Assembly (NCBI GenBank): GCA_041656175.1
Contig: JBBAEA010000029.1
Coordinates: 1 to 28,408, forward strand
Reading direction: 5' to 3'
DNA: 28,408 nucleotides
Origin: JBBAEA01 sp041656175
Lineage (GTDB): Bacteria; Myxococcota_A; Bradymonadia; UBA4248
Below, piece after piece: positions 1 to 7,756 of the stretch; the first letter of the stretch is position 1; every line of letters begins with the position of its first letter. Made by a program: the position numbers and the translations under genes. The notes under the pieces are model-generated. The model saw nothing but the letters and a program-made list of their open reading frames with translations. It did not search any database and was not told the DNA's origin.

Positions 1-169
1 AGTGCTTTCTTAGTGCCACAGCCGTCCAGGCTGTGGCCGCTTCGCGCGCGGCCTCAGCCGCGACCAATCGCTGACATCCATGTCGCGATTGAAGGGGAGG
101 GGGGTACGGGGGGGGAACTTCTTTTCTTTGGCACAAAGAAAAGGGTTTCCCCCCCGTGCAAAGCTCTCT
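1..169. repeat. Left copy of a ~168-bp inverted repeat
   Basis: This copy begins at the window edge, so it may extend further left. Its reverse complement at 16445-16611 is nearly identical; the only differences I see are in the G and C runs and two or three bases beside them. It contains several hairpins: one around CCACAGCC/GGCTGTGG at about 16-36, one in GC-rich sequence at about 37-60, and a large stem at about 109-156 where a run of G pairs with a run of C and CTTTTCTTTG pairs with CAAAGAAAAG. It ends in GCAAAGCTCTCT, a tail also seen at the hairpin at 3127-3180. No protein-coding function is apparent. Confidence 0.9.
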
Positions 170-213
170 TATTTGTAGTTATTTTTAAGCTATAGAGGCA
201 AAATTTAGGAGTT

Positions 214-747
214 ATGATGAAAAGAAGTAAACATAGGAGTTATGAAGCAAGGCCATTTAGTAAGCTGCAAAAAGAGCTGTATAAGCTCATCAGCAAGGAT
301 ATCCGTTTTCAAATTCACTGTGTTGTATACCCAATGCGCACATGGCGAGGGAGCACTGACTTACCACGCTACTTCGCCACGCTTGATAAGGAGATTATCT
401 GGGACTATCCCGCAAACTTTATGAGAAAAGACGGCTTTATAAAAAACTATAAAGACGAAAAAAACAAATACTATCCCCAGATCACCGATATTATGGATAT
501 ATCAGACCTGATCAGAGAGTATATCGATACGCCAAAAGAGGAGCTTTTTAGTAAGTGCTTTGAAAACGATAAATGGGGGCTAACAAACATCTTAAAAGCT
601 GCCGATAGGCGCATAGGCGCAAGAAGACTAGGCAAGCTAAAACGTAAGACGCACAACATCGCCGCACGAAAGGTCTTAGAGCGACGACTCTCTTGCTTGC
701 AAAAGAGCGCAGATGGGCAAAAGAGCGCTGGTGAGTGCCAAGTTTAG
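214..747 (+). CDS. SF0329-like family protein, function unknown
   Basis: This 177-residue protein is hydrophilic and basic and has no signal peptide or membrane segment. From about residue 15 it reads FSKLQKELYKLISKDI, and near 130 it has DRRIGARRLGKL, which resembles the conserved ends of the SF0329 family (name taken from a Shigella protein); the function of that family is not known to me. ATG codons lie at 214 and 217. AGGAG at 207-211 is better spaced for 217, so the second may be the true start. A second AGGAGTTATG lies at 235-244 but opens another frame. The gene stands alone directly right of the left inverted repeat. The last 20 or so residues are low-complexity and may be variable. 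The family call comes from memory of the motif and is moderate. Confidence 0.6.
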   Translation: MMKRSKHRSYEARPFSKLQKELYKLISKDIRFQIHCVVYPMRTWRGSTDLPRYFATLDKEIIWDYPANFMRKDGFIKNYKDEKNKYYPQITDIMDISDLIREYIDTPKEELFSKCFENDKWGLTNILKAADRRIGARRLGKLKRKTHNIAARKVLERRLSCLQKSADGQKSAGECQV

Positions 748-848
748 CTTTATATTCACGCTTTCTTGAAAAACTCCGAAGTATGGGGGCTACCGCCCCA
801 AACACCGTTTAAGGGCTAACGCTCTTAGAAGCTTTTCACTGTGCAACA

Positions 849-930
849 TATTGATTTTATTGACTTTATCTTGAACGCTCACCTAACTTTCCGTACTTTG
901 CTTGAGCTACTTTTTTGTCAATTTTTACAT
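849..930 (+). repeat. Dispersed ~80-bp repeat, copy 1
   Basis: It starts ATTGATTTTATTGACTTTAT and continues through a CTTTCC...ACTTTGCTTGAG...ACTTTTTTG pattern. The same order of words occurs at 16305-16385 and, on the other strand, at 28195-28278. A weaker partial match lies at 10603-10645. The preceding bases (781-848) also resemble 16219-16304, so the full element may be about 150 bp. No coding potential was found. Confidence 0.65.
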
Positions 931-967
931 TAAGGGGCAGGTTTGAAACCTGCCCCTACACCACGCA

Positions 968-1072
968 GTGGGGGCGTTACGGGGGGCAGGCCCCCCGTTG
1001 TGGGGGTAGACGCAACCCCGCGCACAGCGCGGGGTTGCGGCGTAGGGGGAAACTTCCCCCACAAAAGTAAAA
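968..1072 (+). repeat. GC-rich multi-hairpin element, copy 1
   Basis: The element contains three nested or adjacent stems: a G-run/C-run hairpin at about 980-997, a strong stem at about 1010-1039 in which GCAACCCCGCGC pairs with GCGCGGGGTTGC across ACA, and GGGGGAAACTTCCCCC near 1045-1061. The outer TTGTGGGGG at about 998 can pair with CCCCCACAA. A reverse-complement copy lies at 9794-9892 with the same order of stems. It sits upstream of the lipoprotein gene. No ORF inside is credible. Confidence 0.8.
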
Positions 1073-1198
1073 AGCATAAATATCGAATCATTCAGAATAT
1101 CTCTAGATTTAGGCAATTTTGCATGCTAAATTGAGCTGTGAGATGGGTCTAACTTTTTTGCTCGTTCATTTTGTACGCCTTTTTTATAGAGGAATATA

Positions 1199-2968
1199 AT
1201 GCATCGTTTTTATGTACTTGCAGCTGCTTTAACATTCATTTTTTTAGTTTCATGTGATACTAACGTATCTGATAATCATACACCTAAAGAATGTGAATAC
1301 ACAGTTTGCGGACAAGACTGTGTTAATACGCAAATTTCTAATGTACACTGCGGGGAATGTGGGAAGGTTTGCGAGACAAATTCGAGCTGTATTAATGGAC
1401 TTTGTCAGGCATCGCAAAAGGATTGCGGTGATAAATTTAATTGCAATGGTATATGTGTTGATCTGCTGAATGATAGCAATCATTGCGGAGAGTGTAATAC
1501 ATTTTGTGGAAACAATATGTTGTGTCAATCGGGCTTTTGCATATGTAAGGAGGGCTATATTGATTATGACAAAAATACATCTAACGGATGTGAGTTGAGT
1601 CTGGATGAGCTTGAGTGTGAAGATGGCGATGTGATGGAGTGCTACACTGGACCTAGCGAAACCGCGGGTATCGGGAGCTGCAAAAAAGGAACTCGCCTAT
1701 GCTCAGGTGGGAATTGGGAGTTTTTCTGCGTTGGACAAGTGATACCTACAGCTTACGACCCCAAGTTTGCAGATTATGACCTCAACTGCAATGGCATTCC
1801 CGACAAAGACGAGGATCTTGACGGTGACGGCTACACCAAGGGCGGCGGGGATTGCTGCGATGATAAAATCAGCTGCAATGTCGCCGACCCCGAACGCGTT
1901 AATCCTGGCGCCCTCGAAGTTCCAGACGATGGAATCGACAACAATTGTAATGGTGTCATCGACGAAGAACCAGAGTGTATAGCACATTATGACAATAACT
2001 ATCCGCAGGGCATTTTGGCTAACAGCGCGCTCGCTCTGCTCCACGCAATGGATCTGTGCATGCCCGTAGTTTCGGAAGAAAGCGGTTTGGCAGGTTTAAT
2101 CGATTTTAGAGTGCAGTCCAAGGAAGACGGCAGAGCTATTGACCCCGTATCCGCTTTTGCGCTCTCGAAATTGGTAAGCAAAGATGCGGCCCACCAACTG
2201 CTTCCCAAAAAAGGGCCTTCATTCGCCCTACTCTCTAGCGGCGAAGCCAAAGATGCCAAAAACGGTTTTGAGGGTGAATACACCGCCAAAAGTGGTAAGA
2301 GCGAAATCCCAAGGCCCTACTACAATGCACACGGAGGGCAGCTACAAACCGCAAGCGGGTGTGTAGGAAACAATAGCATCAACGACATGGCGAGTCTTTA
2401 TGTCAAAATGCGAGTGCCAAGCAATGCCAAGGGCTTCAAGTTTAAATTCCGATTCTTCTCTGTCGAGTATCCCAGATACGTTTGCAGTGAATTTAACGAT
2501 TTTTTCTTGGTGCTACTCAATAGCTCGATAGATGCAATACCAGCGGACAAGAACATATCCTTTGATAAACTCGGCAATCCTGTTTCTGTAAACAATGCGT
2601 TCTTTACCTCATGCATTCCTATACAATGTGGCGGAACCAGCCAATGCCCCTCAAACATGGTCTGTGACCACAACGACGGTAATATATGCAAAACTTACGT
2701 CGACCCCAGCAACCCAAGCCTCGGATTTAACGAAGCTTGCCCCGACGGCGTTGCAGGCGACCACGACACGCTGACATTCCACAGCGGCTCAGACCGCGGT
2801 GGCACCGCCTGGCTCGAAACAAGCGCCCCTGTTGTGCCTGGTGAGGTCATAACGTTAACGTTCTACATATGGGATACAGGCGACCAAGTTTTGGATTCTA
2901 CGGTTATTTTGGATGACTTTGAGTGGAGTTTCCTAGAGACTGAACTCGGCACCATTATTGTAAACTAA
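1199..2968 (+). CDS. Cys-rich MopE-motif / choice-of-anchor-L lipoprotein
   Basis: The 589-residue protein has a lipoprotein signal peptide, with lipobox LVSC and Cys19 followed by Asp20. Residues ~30-155 are Cys-rich with HCGECGKVC and HCGECNTFC repeats, a pattern common in myxobacterial surface proteins. Residues ~203-260 carry a MopE-type putative metal-binding motif: DLDGDGY, then GGDCCDD, PGALE, DGIDNNCNG and VIDEE. From ~395 to the end the sequence matches the choice-of-anchor-L pattern: FFSVEYP, FNDFF, NISFD, GNPVSVNNAFF, GGTAWLET, IWDTGD and LDSTVILDDFEW. It is probably anchored in the outer membrane; ligand and role are unknown. AGAGGA at 1188-1193 supports the start. The first third is more AT-rich than the rest. 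It stands alone. Confidence 0.88.
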   Translation: MHRFYVLAAALTFIFLVSCDTNVSDNHTPKECEYTVCGQDCVNTQISNVHCGECGKVCETNSSCINGLCQASQKDCGDKFNCNGICVDLLNDSNHCGECNTFCGNNMLCQSGFCICKEGYIDYDKNTSNGCELSLDELECEDGDVMECYTGPSETAGIGSCKKGTRLCSGGNWEFFCVGQVIPTAYDPKFADYDLNCNGIPDKDEDLDGDGYTKGGGDCCDDKISCNVADPERVNPGALEVPDDGIDNNCNGVIDEEPECIAHYDNNYPQGILANSALALLHAMDLCMPVVSEESGLAGLIDFRVQSKEDGRAIDPVSAFALSKLVSKDAAHQLLPKKGPSFALLSSGEAKDAKNGFEGEYTAKSGKSEIPRPYYNAHGGQLQTASGCVGNNSINDMASLYVKMRVPSNAKGFKFKFRFFSVEYPRYVCSEFNDFFLVLLNSSIDAIPADKNISFDKLGNPVSVNNAFFTSCIPIQCGGTSQCPSNMVCDHNDGNICKTYVDPSNPSLGFNEACPDGVAGDHDTLTFHSGSDRGGTAWLETSAPVVPGEVITLTFYIWDTGDQVLDSTVILDDFEWSFLETELGTIIVN

Positions 2969-3126
2969 TATTTAGAGAGCTTTGCTCTGAAGCAAAAGTT
3001 CACCATATTCGTAAACCAGCAAGATCGCTCATCGACAATCGAATAAAACAATCAGTTCAGCTAAAACTCACACAGTTTGCACAGAAAAAAGCTGCACCAT
3101 TTTGTTTTCTTTTTTGGAGGGGGGCG

Positions 3127-3180
3127 GTGGGAACCTTTTTTTTGTAAAAAGAAAAAAGGTTCCCACCGCGCAAAGCTCTC
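3127..3180. terminator. Long hairpin at the 3' end of the ATPase gene
   Basis: GGTGGGAACCTTTTTT pairs with AAAAAAGGTTCCCACC around a short A/T loop, and the GCAAAGCTCTCT tail shared with the 1-169 repeat runs into the stop codon at 3180-3182. Its position between convergent genes suggests transcription termination. It belongs to the same hairpin family as 109-169, so termination may be incidental. It lacks a clean U-tract on either strand. Confidence 0.5.
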
Positions 3181-5447
3181 TAGCTATCCACAATGGGGAC
3201 GCCAAGCGGGACTTCGAGTGTTTTGGATAAGTCGGGGGTCAGGCTAGGCTGATGTAGTCGGCGGTACTCCTCATCGTTTAGGGGTTTGAGCCCTTTTTCG
3301 ATGCGCAGGGCATTGGTGATGTTTTTCGGTAAATTATCGTTCATGAGCATGCCAAGTTCGCGGCATTCGGCGATAGTTGCATCGGTCAACTGTGCGAGGC
3401 CAATATTTTCGTTATCGCGTCGCGCGTAGAATGCAGCTTTAAGCACGGCTTGCTTGATGTGGCCGCCGCTGAGCTCAAAATGCTCGCCTAACAACTCGTA
3501 GGGTATGTCGGGTTTGACGGGCGCGCTGCTGGGAATAAGGGAAGCAAATAGACGGCCGCGAGTTTCGGCATCGGGCATAGGGAAGTAAATGCGGTAACGG
3601 ATTCTGCGCTTGAACGCGTCATCGAGGTTGGCCTCAACGTTGGTGGTTAGGACAGTGACACCCTCGAAATTTTCCATGCGCTGCAAGAGGTAGGCTACTT
3701 CAAGGTTTGCGTAACGATCAACTGTCGACTTGACGGATGTACGTTTTGAGAACAGTGCGTCTGCCTCATCGAATAGGAGCATAACGCGCCCGCGCTCAGC
3801 TTCGTCGAATACGCGGGCGAGGTTTTTTTCGGTCTCGCCTACGTAGCGGTTCATGATGCGCGATAGGTCGATGCGAAAGAGGTCAAGCCCGAGGTAATTG
3901 GCAATAATACTTGCAGCCATCGTTTTACCTGTACCAGGCGGTCCGTAAAAGAGTACCGATAGCCCTCGCCCATACGGGAAGCGTTCACCAAAGCCCCAGT
4001 CGTCATAAATCGTGTCATGCTCGTTTGCGTAGAGCAAAACTTCGTCGAATTTTTTGCGCTCAGCTTCGGGGAGAATGAGCTGTTCTGGCTTAAATGTTGA
4101 AGGCGGGACGAGATCGGCTAAGTCCGAGAGTTTGTGCGCGAAGTAGGTGCGGCACGCCTTGTCGAGGTCGTTGAGATCGATTCGCTTCCTGCGCGCGACT
4201 ACCGATAAGCGCTTTGCCTCAAGCGATGCTTGGCGGATCTGCGCTTCCGACATTTCGTATCTTCGCGCAATGGCGTTGATGGCCTCTTGACTTGGTTTTC
4301 GCTTCTCGCTCTCGAAGGCCTTGCTCCAGAGTAGCTCGCGGTGCTCCGTTGATGGCAAGGGGATCGCAATTTGAGGCCAGCCTGTGGTTAGCTGAACTAG
4401 CCACAGCGTCATATCCTCTACCCCTAAAATGAACTGCTCTGCCGCAAAAATAGAGTCAAGAACAATTTGCTGGGAACCCGTTACAAACTCGGGTAAGCGC
4501 GCACAGCGGAAGTAAACGAAATCGTTCCCCAATTTTGCTTCACGAAAGAGATCGGCTAGCTTCGTTTGGAGCACTTCGGCTTCGAGTGTTAGGAGGCTTG
4601 GTAGATCTGCGATCAATAGGTTTTGGCCTAGAAGCGTCGCGACGGCTGATGCTGTTTTTTCTTTTCCTGCACCCGCAGCCCCCGTAAAGAGCGCGGGTAG
4701 AGATTGGGAGCGCAAAACCTGTAATATGGCAGCTTGAGCATAGGATGGTAGCGGCAAATCGGATAACTGCACTCGCTCGTTGTTTCGACGCGTAAAAGCC
4801 GACAAACCTTCATCGACAGGCGTACTTGAGTCTGCTGGATGTTTCATGAACTCAAGTATTCTGTCGGCAATAATAACGCGCCTGTTGACTAAATTGCGGT
4901 CAAAGCCATCGACGTGGCTGCTTCTGCGCTCCACGCTAACGAGGCAGTGTCGTCGCAACGGGCGATCGAAGCTAAAACGAGATAAATACTGGTCAAAACG
5001 CGTTTGGTCGTGGTTCGCTAAGATGCGACAGATCACGGCGATAGTGGGCACTAAAAAGTTTGGTTCCGCGATAGCGAAACCGTATAGCTCTCGCAGACTT
5101 GGATCTATGGCGATGCCAGCCAGAGCGGCGAGTATTTCGATATCCTCGATGCTGAGTCGGAAGCGCGTGTAGAGTTCTGCCAAAGCGATGAAATGCTTCT
5201 CCGGGCTGTTCACCCACTTTTTAACCAACGATTGCATACCATCGGTGTATGACTTGGTTTCGACAAACAGCGATGGATCAACTTTGCGTAACGATCTAGC
5301 CGCTTCCTCGGCGGTAATACCGAAGGTATTAAAGACTTCCTCAATGTCTAATTTTTTATCTGCCGTCTCTAGATATATGTGAACCTTGCTAAGACCAAAT
5401 ACGACAACACTTCGTAAATCCTGCAATCCATATTCTTGCTCAAGCAT
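3180..5447 (-). CDS. Two-domain AAA+ ATPase, Afp15-like
   Basis: The 755-residue cytoplasmic ATPase has an N-terminal ~240-residue region with a segment resembling the Afp15-type family (LSIEDIEILAALAGIAIDPS and VPTIAV, ~108-145). A first AAA module has a degenerate P-loop, GAAGAGKEKT at 256-265, in which the usual Ser/Thr after Lys is Glu; I see no acidic Walker B there. The second module is intact: GPPGTGKT at 502-509, Walker B LLFDEAD at ~557-563, LTTN sensor 1 and FKRRIRYRIYFP near the arginine finger. Proteins of this build are regular members of extracellular contractile injection system clusters but also occur alone. Here no sheath, tube or baseplate gene is nearby. It follows pncC by 36 bp on the same strand. 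AGGA lies 6 bases before the ATG. Confidence 0.85.
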   Translation of the reverse strand: MLEQEYGLQDLRSVVVFGLSKVHIYLETADKKLDIEEVFNTFGITAEEAARSLRKVDPSLFVETKSYTDGMQSLVKKWVNSPEKHFIALAELYTRFRLSIEDIEILAALAGIAIDPSLRELYGFAIAEPNFLVPTIAVICRILANHDQTRFDQYLSRFSFDRPLRRHCLVSVERRSSHVDGFDRNLVNRRVIIADRILEFMKHPADSSTPVDEGLSAFTRRNNERVQLSDLPLPSYAQAAILQVLRSQSLPALFTGAAGAGKEKTASAVATLLGQNLLIADLPSLLTLEAEVLQTKLADLFREAKLGNDFVYFRCARLPEFVTGSQQIVLDSIFAAEQFILGVEDMTLWLVQLTTGWPQIAIPLPSTEHRELLWSKAFESEKRKPSQEAINAIARRYEMSEAQIRQASLEAKRLSVVARRKRIDLNDLDKACRTYFAHKLSDLADLVPPSTFKPEQLILPEAERKKFDEVLLYANEHDTIYDDWGFGERFPYGRGLSVLFYGPPGTGKTMAASIIANYLGLDLFRIDLSRIMNRYVGETEKNLARVFDEAERGRVMLLFDEADALFSKRTSVKSTVDRYANLEVAYLLQRMENFEGVTVLTTNVEANLDDAFKRRIRYRIYFPMPDAETRGRLFASLIPSSAPVKPDIPYELLGEHFELSGGHIKQAVLKAAFYARRDNENIGLAQLTDATIAECRELGMLMNDNLPKNITNALRIEKGLKPLNDEEYRRLHQPSLTPDLSKTLEVPLGVPIVDS

Positions 5448-5483
5448 ATCATTCCTATTTTTATCAGAGAGAACTATTAGTTT

Positions 5484-5993
5484 CTAGAACCCTTTGCGTA
5501 AAAAACCCTCAATAGCGCTAAGGATATATTGTGTAGCTTCGAGTTGCACTTGTAGTCTACTGATGTAATCAAACTCGTGTCTTTCACTCCAAACTTTGAT
5601 GATCTGTGAATTAGCAAAAGATTTTTCTTGGTAGGCAACCGCCATACAGACGCAGCCAAGCGGAGCGTCCGCGCCACCTTTCCCTGGGCCGCAAATGCCC
5701 GTTGTAGCTAAGCCCCAGTGAGCCCCCATAACGCGTGCAGCCCCCATCGCCATGCCAAGCGCAGTTTCGACGCTAACGATCCCAAAATTCTTAATAATAT
5801 CGGGGGAAACCGCTAGGACGGATTCCTTGACGCGGCGTTGATAGGCGATGATGCCTCCGCAAAAGCTTTTGGATGCCCCTGGCATAGATGATAGCTCGCT
5901 GCAGATTCTTCCACCCGTGCAGCTCTCTGCTACCGCTATCGTTTCACCACGTTTAAGCAGCAACTCATGTACTCTACCAGCGAGAGAATCCAT
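5484..5993 (-). CDS. pncC: Nicotinamide-nucleotide amidase, CinA C-terminal family
   Basis: This 169-residue protein matches the stand-alone C-terminal domain of CinA, which converts nicotinamide mononucleotide to nicotinate mononucleotide and ammonia in the pyridine nucleotide salvage cycle. The family signatures are in order: AESCTGG at 22-28, YQRRVK at 51-56 (usual form Y-S/N-x-x-x-K), VS-E-A near 74-78, and TGICGPGKGG at 98-107 (usual TGIAGPGGG). The length is typical of single-domain PncC proteins and no N-terminal molybdopterin-binding-like domain is present. The ribosome site before ATG 5993 is weak. It heads a likely operon with the ATPase gene 36 bp downstream. The two have no known functional link, so the pairing is probably positional. 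Confidence 0.9.
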   Translation of the reverse strand: MDSLAGRVHELLLKRGETIAVAESCTGGRICSELSSMPGASKSFCGGIIAYQRRVKESVLAVSPDIIKNFGIVSVETALGMAMGAARVMGAHWGLATTGICGPGKGGADAPLGCVCMAVAYQEKSFANSQIIKVWSERHEFDYISRLQVQLEATQYILSAIEGFLRKGF

Positions 5994-6131
5994 CGCAAAA
6001 CCCTGTTTCTTGTGTTAGGCTAGTGCCGGCTTTTATCTTGCTTATCAAGAAAACGCCGTGAACGCCCCCTAGCCTTTTCAAATCTAGCGCCACAGCGTAG
6101 ATTTTGCAAAATTCACAATAGGAGAAATTCT
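5994..6131. promoter_or_regulatory. Divergent promoter region between pncC and mazG-like gene
   Basis: These 138 bases separate two divergently transcribed gene pairs and must contain both start regions. The right edge holds AGGAG at 6120-6124, seven bases before a TTG start codon. I see no strong -35/-10 pair on either strand and no clear operator palindrome. Confidence 0.45.
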
Positions 6132-6485
6132 TTGCCTAGCCATCATGAACTCAGCCTCAACGCAGCCCAAGCGCGGGTTGATGGTTGGATTTCGCAGTTT
6201 GAGGAGGGTTACTTCCCACCGTTGACGCAGATAGCACGTCTAGTCGAGGAACTAGGTGAACTGGCGCGTGCAGTCAGCCACGAAACCGGCGCCAAGATCC
6301 CCAAGGACGGTGAAGTGCTGCGAGAGGTCGAAGAGGAAGTGGGAGATCTGCTCTTTGTACTCATCTGTTTTGCTAACAGCCAAAACATTTCATTGCAAAG
6401 CAGCCTAGAGCGCGTGCTGCACAAGGTAGAAGTCCGCGACAAAAAGCGCTGGCATCTTAAAGACAAGAGCAAAAATCATGACTAA
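6132..6485 (+). CDS. MazG-like nucleotide pyrophosphohydrolase
   Basis: The 117-residue protein has the all-alpha NTP pyrophosphohydrolase signature EExxE...ExxD: E39, E40 and E43 in LVEELGELARAV, then E69 and D72 in EEEVGDLLFVLICFAN. These residues bind magnesium in MazG/YpjD-type enzymes, which hydrolyse (d)NTPs to monophosphate and pyrophosphate. The length fits the small single-domain YpjD-like forms and not the two-domain MazG. The start is TTG at 6132, backed by AGGAG seven bases upstream; the nearby ATG at 6145 is out of frame. The stop overlaps the next gene by 8 bases, so the two are likely translationally coupled. Confidence 0.87.
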   Translation: MPSHHELSLNAAQARVDGWISQFEEGYFPPLTQIARLVEELGELARAVSHETGAKIPKDGEVLREVEEEVGDLLFVLICFANSQNISLQSSLERVLHKVEVRDKKRWHLKDKSKNHD

Positions 6486-7209
6486 TCAAGAGCTTAGCCC
6501 TCAGTACTTTGATGAAATAGATGCCGTCATTGCCACGGCGCTACAAATTGAGAACGACAGCGGCTACGACGAAGCTGCTAAATTTTTGGGCACTAAGCGA
6601 CGCGCCATCTTTTCGCAGATCAGCGAGGATGCAAGCGATGAAAGCAGCGACCAAATTCATCTCTCGGCTCTTGGGCGCATTGTCGAGGCTCAGTGTCGCT
6701 GCTTTATTAAAATGGGAGCACACCCCTTATGCATCGGTGCTGCCGAGTGGTACATCCACCTATTGCATGCGCACGGCGGTAAAAAAGCTGCACTCTGGCA
6801 AGCTTCGCGTGAACAAATCAGTTTGTTGTTTTTTCACTACGCGCAGGCTTTGTTTTCGGAGGCTAGAATAGAAGAAGGGCGCGTTGCCATGCGCACGGCG
6901 CTGGATAGTACTCGCCAACTCAACGCGGCTATCCTTAAGGCAATGCTCATCATTACAAAACTTTGCAAAATACAGCCCAAGCTCGAAGAACTAGAGCCCA
7001 AGCAGTGGATGAGCATGCGCATGGCGGAGTTCTTGGCGCAACTCGATTTCGCAGGCCAAAACCAAAGTGCTTTTCGTAAAACGCTAGATACTCTGTTGCA
7101 ATACCTACAAAACCCGCAAAACGTGTCTATACAAGAAACGCTCGCCAAGTTAGAAACACAGGCAAAAGCCGAGTCTGAGCTTTTGTTGAAAATTGTTCTG
7201 CAGAGCTAG
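6478..7209 (+). CDS. Unknown helical protein coupled to mazG-like gene
   Basis: I do not recognise this 243-residue protein. It has no signal peptide or membrane span. It is rich in Ala, Leu, Gln and Glu, with amphipathic helical stretches (for example residues ~105-165 and 195-240) that could form TPR-like helical hairpins; this is an impression, not a motif match. Its ATG lies inside the last codons of the MazG-like gene with an 8-base overlap and no strong ribosome site of its own, which suggests coupled translation and a shared context. It ends just before the repeat array at 7256. Confidence 0.7.
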   Translation: MTNQELSPQYFDEIDAVIATALQIENDSGYDEAAKFLGTKRRAIFSQISEDASDESSDQIHLSALGRIVEAQCRCFIKMGAHPLCIGAAEWYIHLLHAHGGKKAALWQASREQISLLFFHYAQALFSEARIEEGRVAMRTALDSTRQLNAAILKAMLIITKLCKIQPKLEELEPKQWMSMRMAEFLAQLDFAGQNQSAFRKTLDTLLQYLQNPQNVSIQETLAKLETQAKAESELLLKIVLQS

Positions 7210-7255
7210 CGCTTTAGCGTTCAACTTTTTCCCAGCGATAACGTTTTTTTAACCT

Positions 7256-7430
7256 CGAAAGCTTTTTTACCACGAAAGACACGAAAGGCTCGAAAGCTTT
7301 TTTACCACGAAAGACACGAAAGGCTCGAAAGCTTTTTTACCACGAAAGACACGAAAGGCTCGAAAGCTTTTTTACCACGAAAGACACGAAAGGCTCGAAA
7401 GCTTTTTTACCACGAAAAGCACAAAAGGCA
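7256..7430 (+). repeat. Tandem 35-bp repeats, 4 exact units plus a diverged fifth
   Basis: The unit is 35 bp and starts CGAAAGCTTTTTTACCACGA. Four units at 7256, 7291, 7326 and 7361 appear identical; a fifth at 7396 starts the same but drifts after about 20 bases. There are no spacers between units, so this is not a CRISPR array. It sits between convergent genes, and its CACGAAAGGC words also occur in the neighbouring longer repeats. Confidence 0.95.
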
Positions 7431-7735
7431 CGAACGTCTATAACAAATCAAGCTGGTTCTATAAGACTAAAAAAACTTTTCGTGTATTTTCGTGTTTTTC
7501 GTGGTTCAAAATTTAAAGACACAAAAGGCACGAAAGTCTATAACAAATCAAGTCGGTTCTGTAAGACTAAAAAACTTTTCGTGTATTTTCGTGTTTTTCG
7601 TGGTTAAAATTTAAAAGCACGAAAGGCACGAAAGGCACGAAAGACTATTACCAATGAAGCTGGTTCTATAAGACTAAAAAAACTTTTCGTGTGTTTTCGT
7701 GTTTTTCGTGGTTCAAAATTTAAATGCACAAAAGG
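7411..7735 (+). repeat. Three ~110-120-bp repeats with self-complementary ends
   Basis: Three imperfect copies each begin with a CACGAAA/GGCACGAA purine-rich arm, pass through ACAAATCAAG(C/T)(T/C)GGTTCT(A/G)TAAGAC or a close variant, and end with TTTTCGTGTATTTTCGTG and TTTTTCGTGGTT. The right arm is the reverse complement of the left, so each copy can fold into a long hairpin. The copies are at about 7411-7512, 7519-7611 and 7617-7722. The array lies between the convergent genes ending at 7209 and 7757 and could act as a two-way transcription barrier, but this is inference. Confidence 0.85.
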
Positions 7736-7756
7736 CTATAGTCGTGTATACGAAAC

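Larger units (their letters stand above)
748..1198. other. Non-coding gap with two dispersed repeat elements
   Basis: I see no credible gene here. Positions 781-930 match part of 16215-16385 and, inverted, 28195-28278. Positions 935-958 form a hairpin, with GGGGCAGGTTT pairing with AAACCTGCCCC. Positions 968-1072 are a GC-rich multi-hairpin element with an inverted copy at 9794-9892. The last 60 bases are AT-rich and should hold the promoter of the lipoprotein gene that follows. Confidence 0.7.

Noticed and set aside
242..424. ORF in another frame with AGGAG before its ATG
   Set aside because: It overlaps the SF0329-like frame completely, is short and has no family feature; the ribosome-site word is a duplication of the one at 207-211.
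7256..7430. CRISPR-like direct repeats
   Set aside because: The 35-bp units are contiguous with no spacers, no cas gene is near, and the words recur in the adjacent hairpin repeats.
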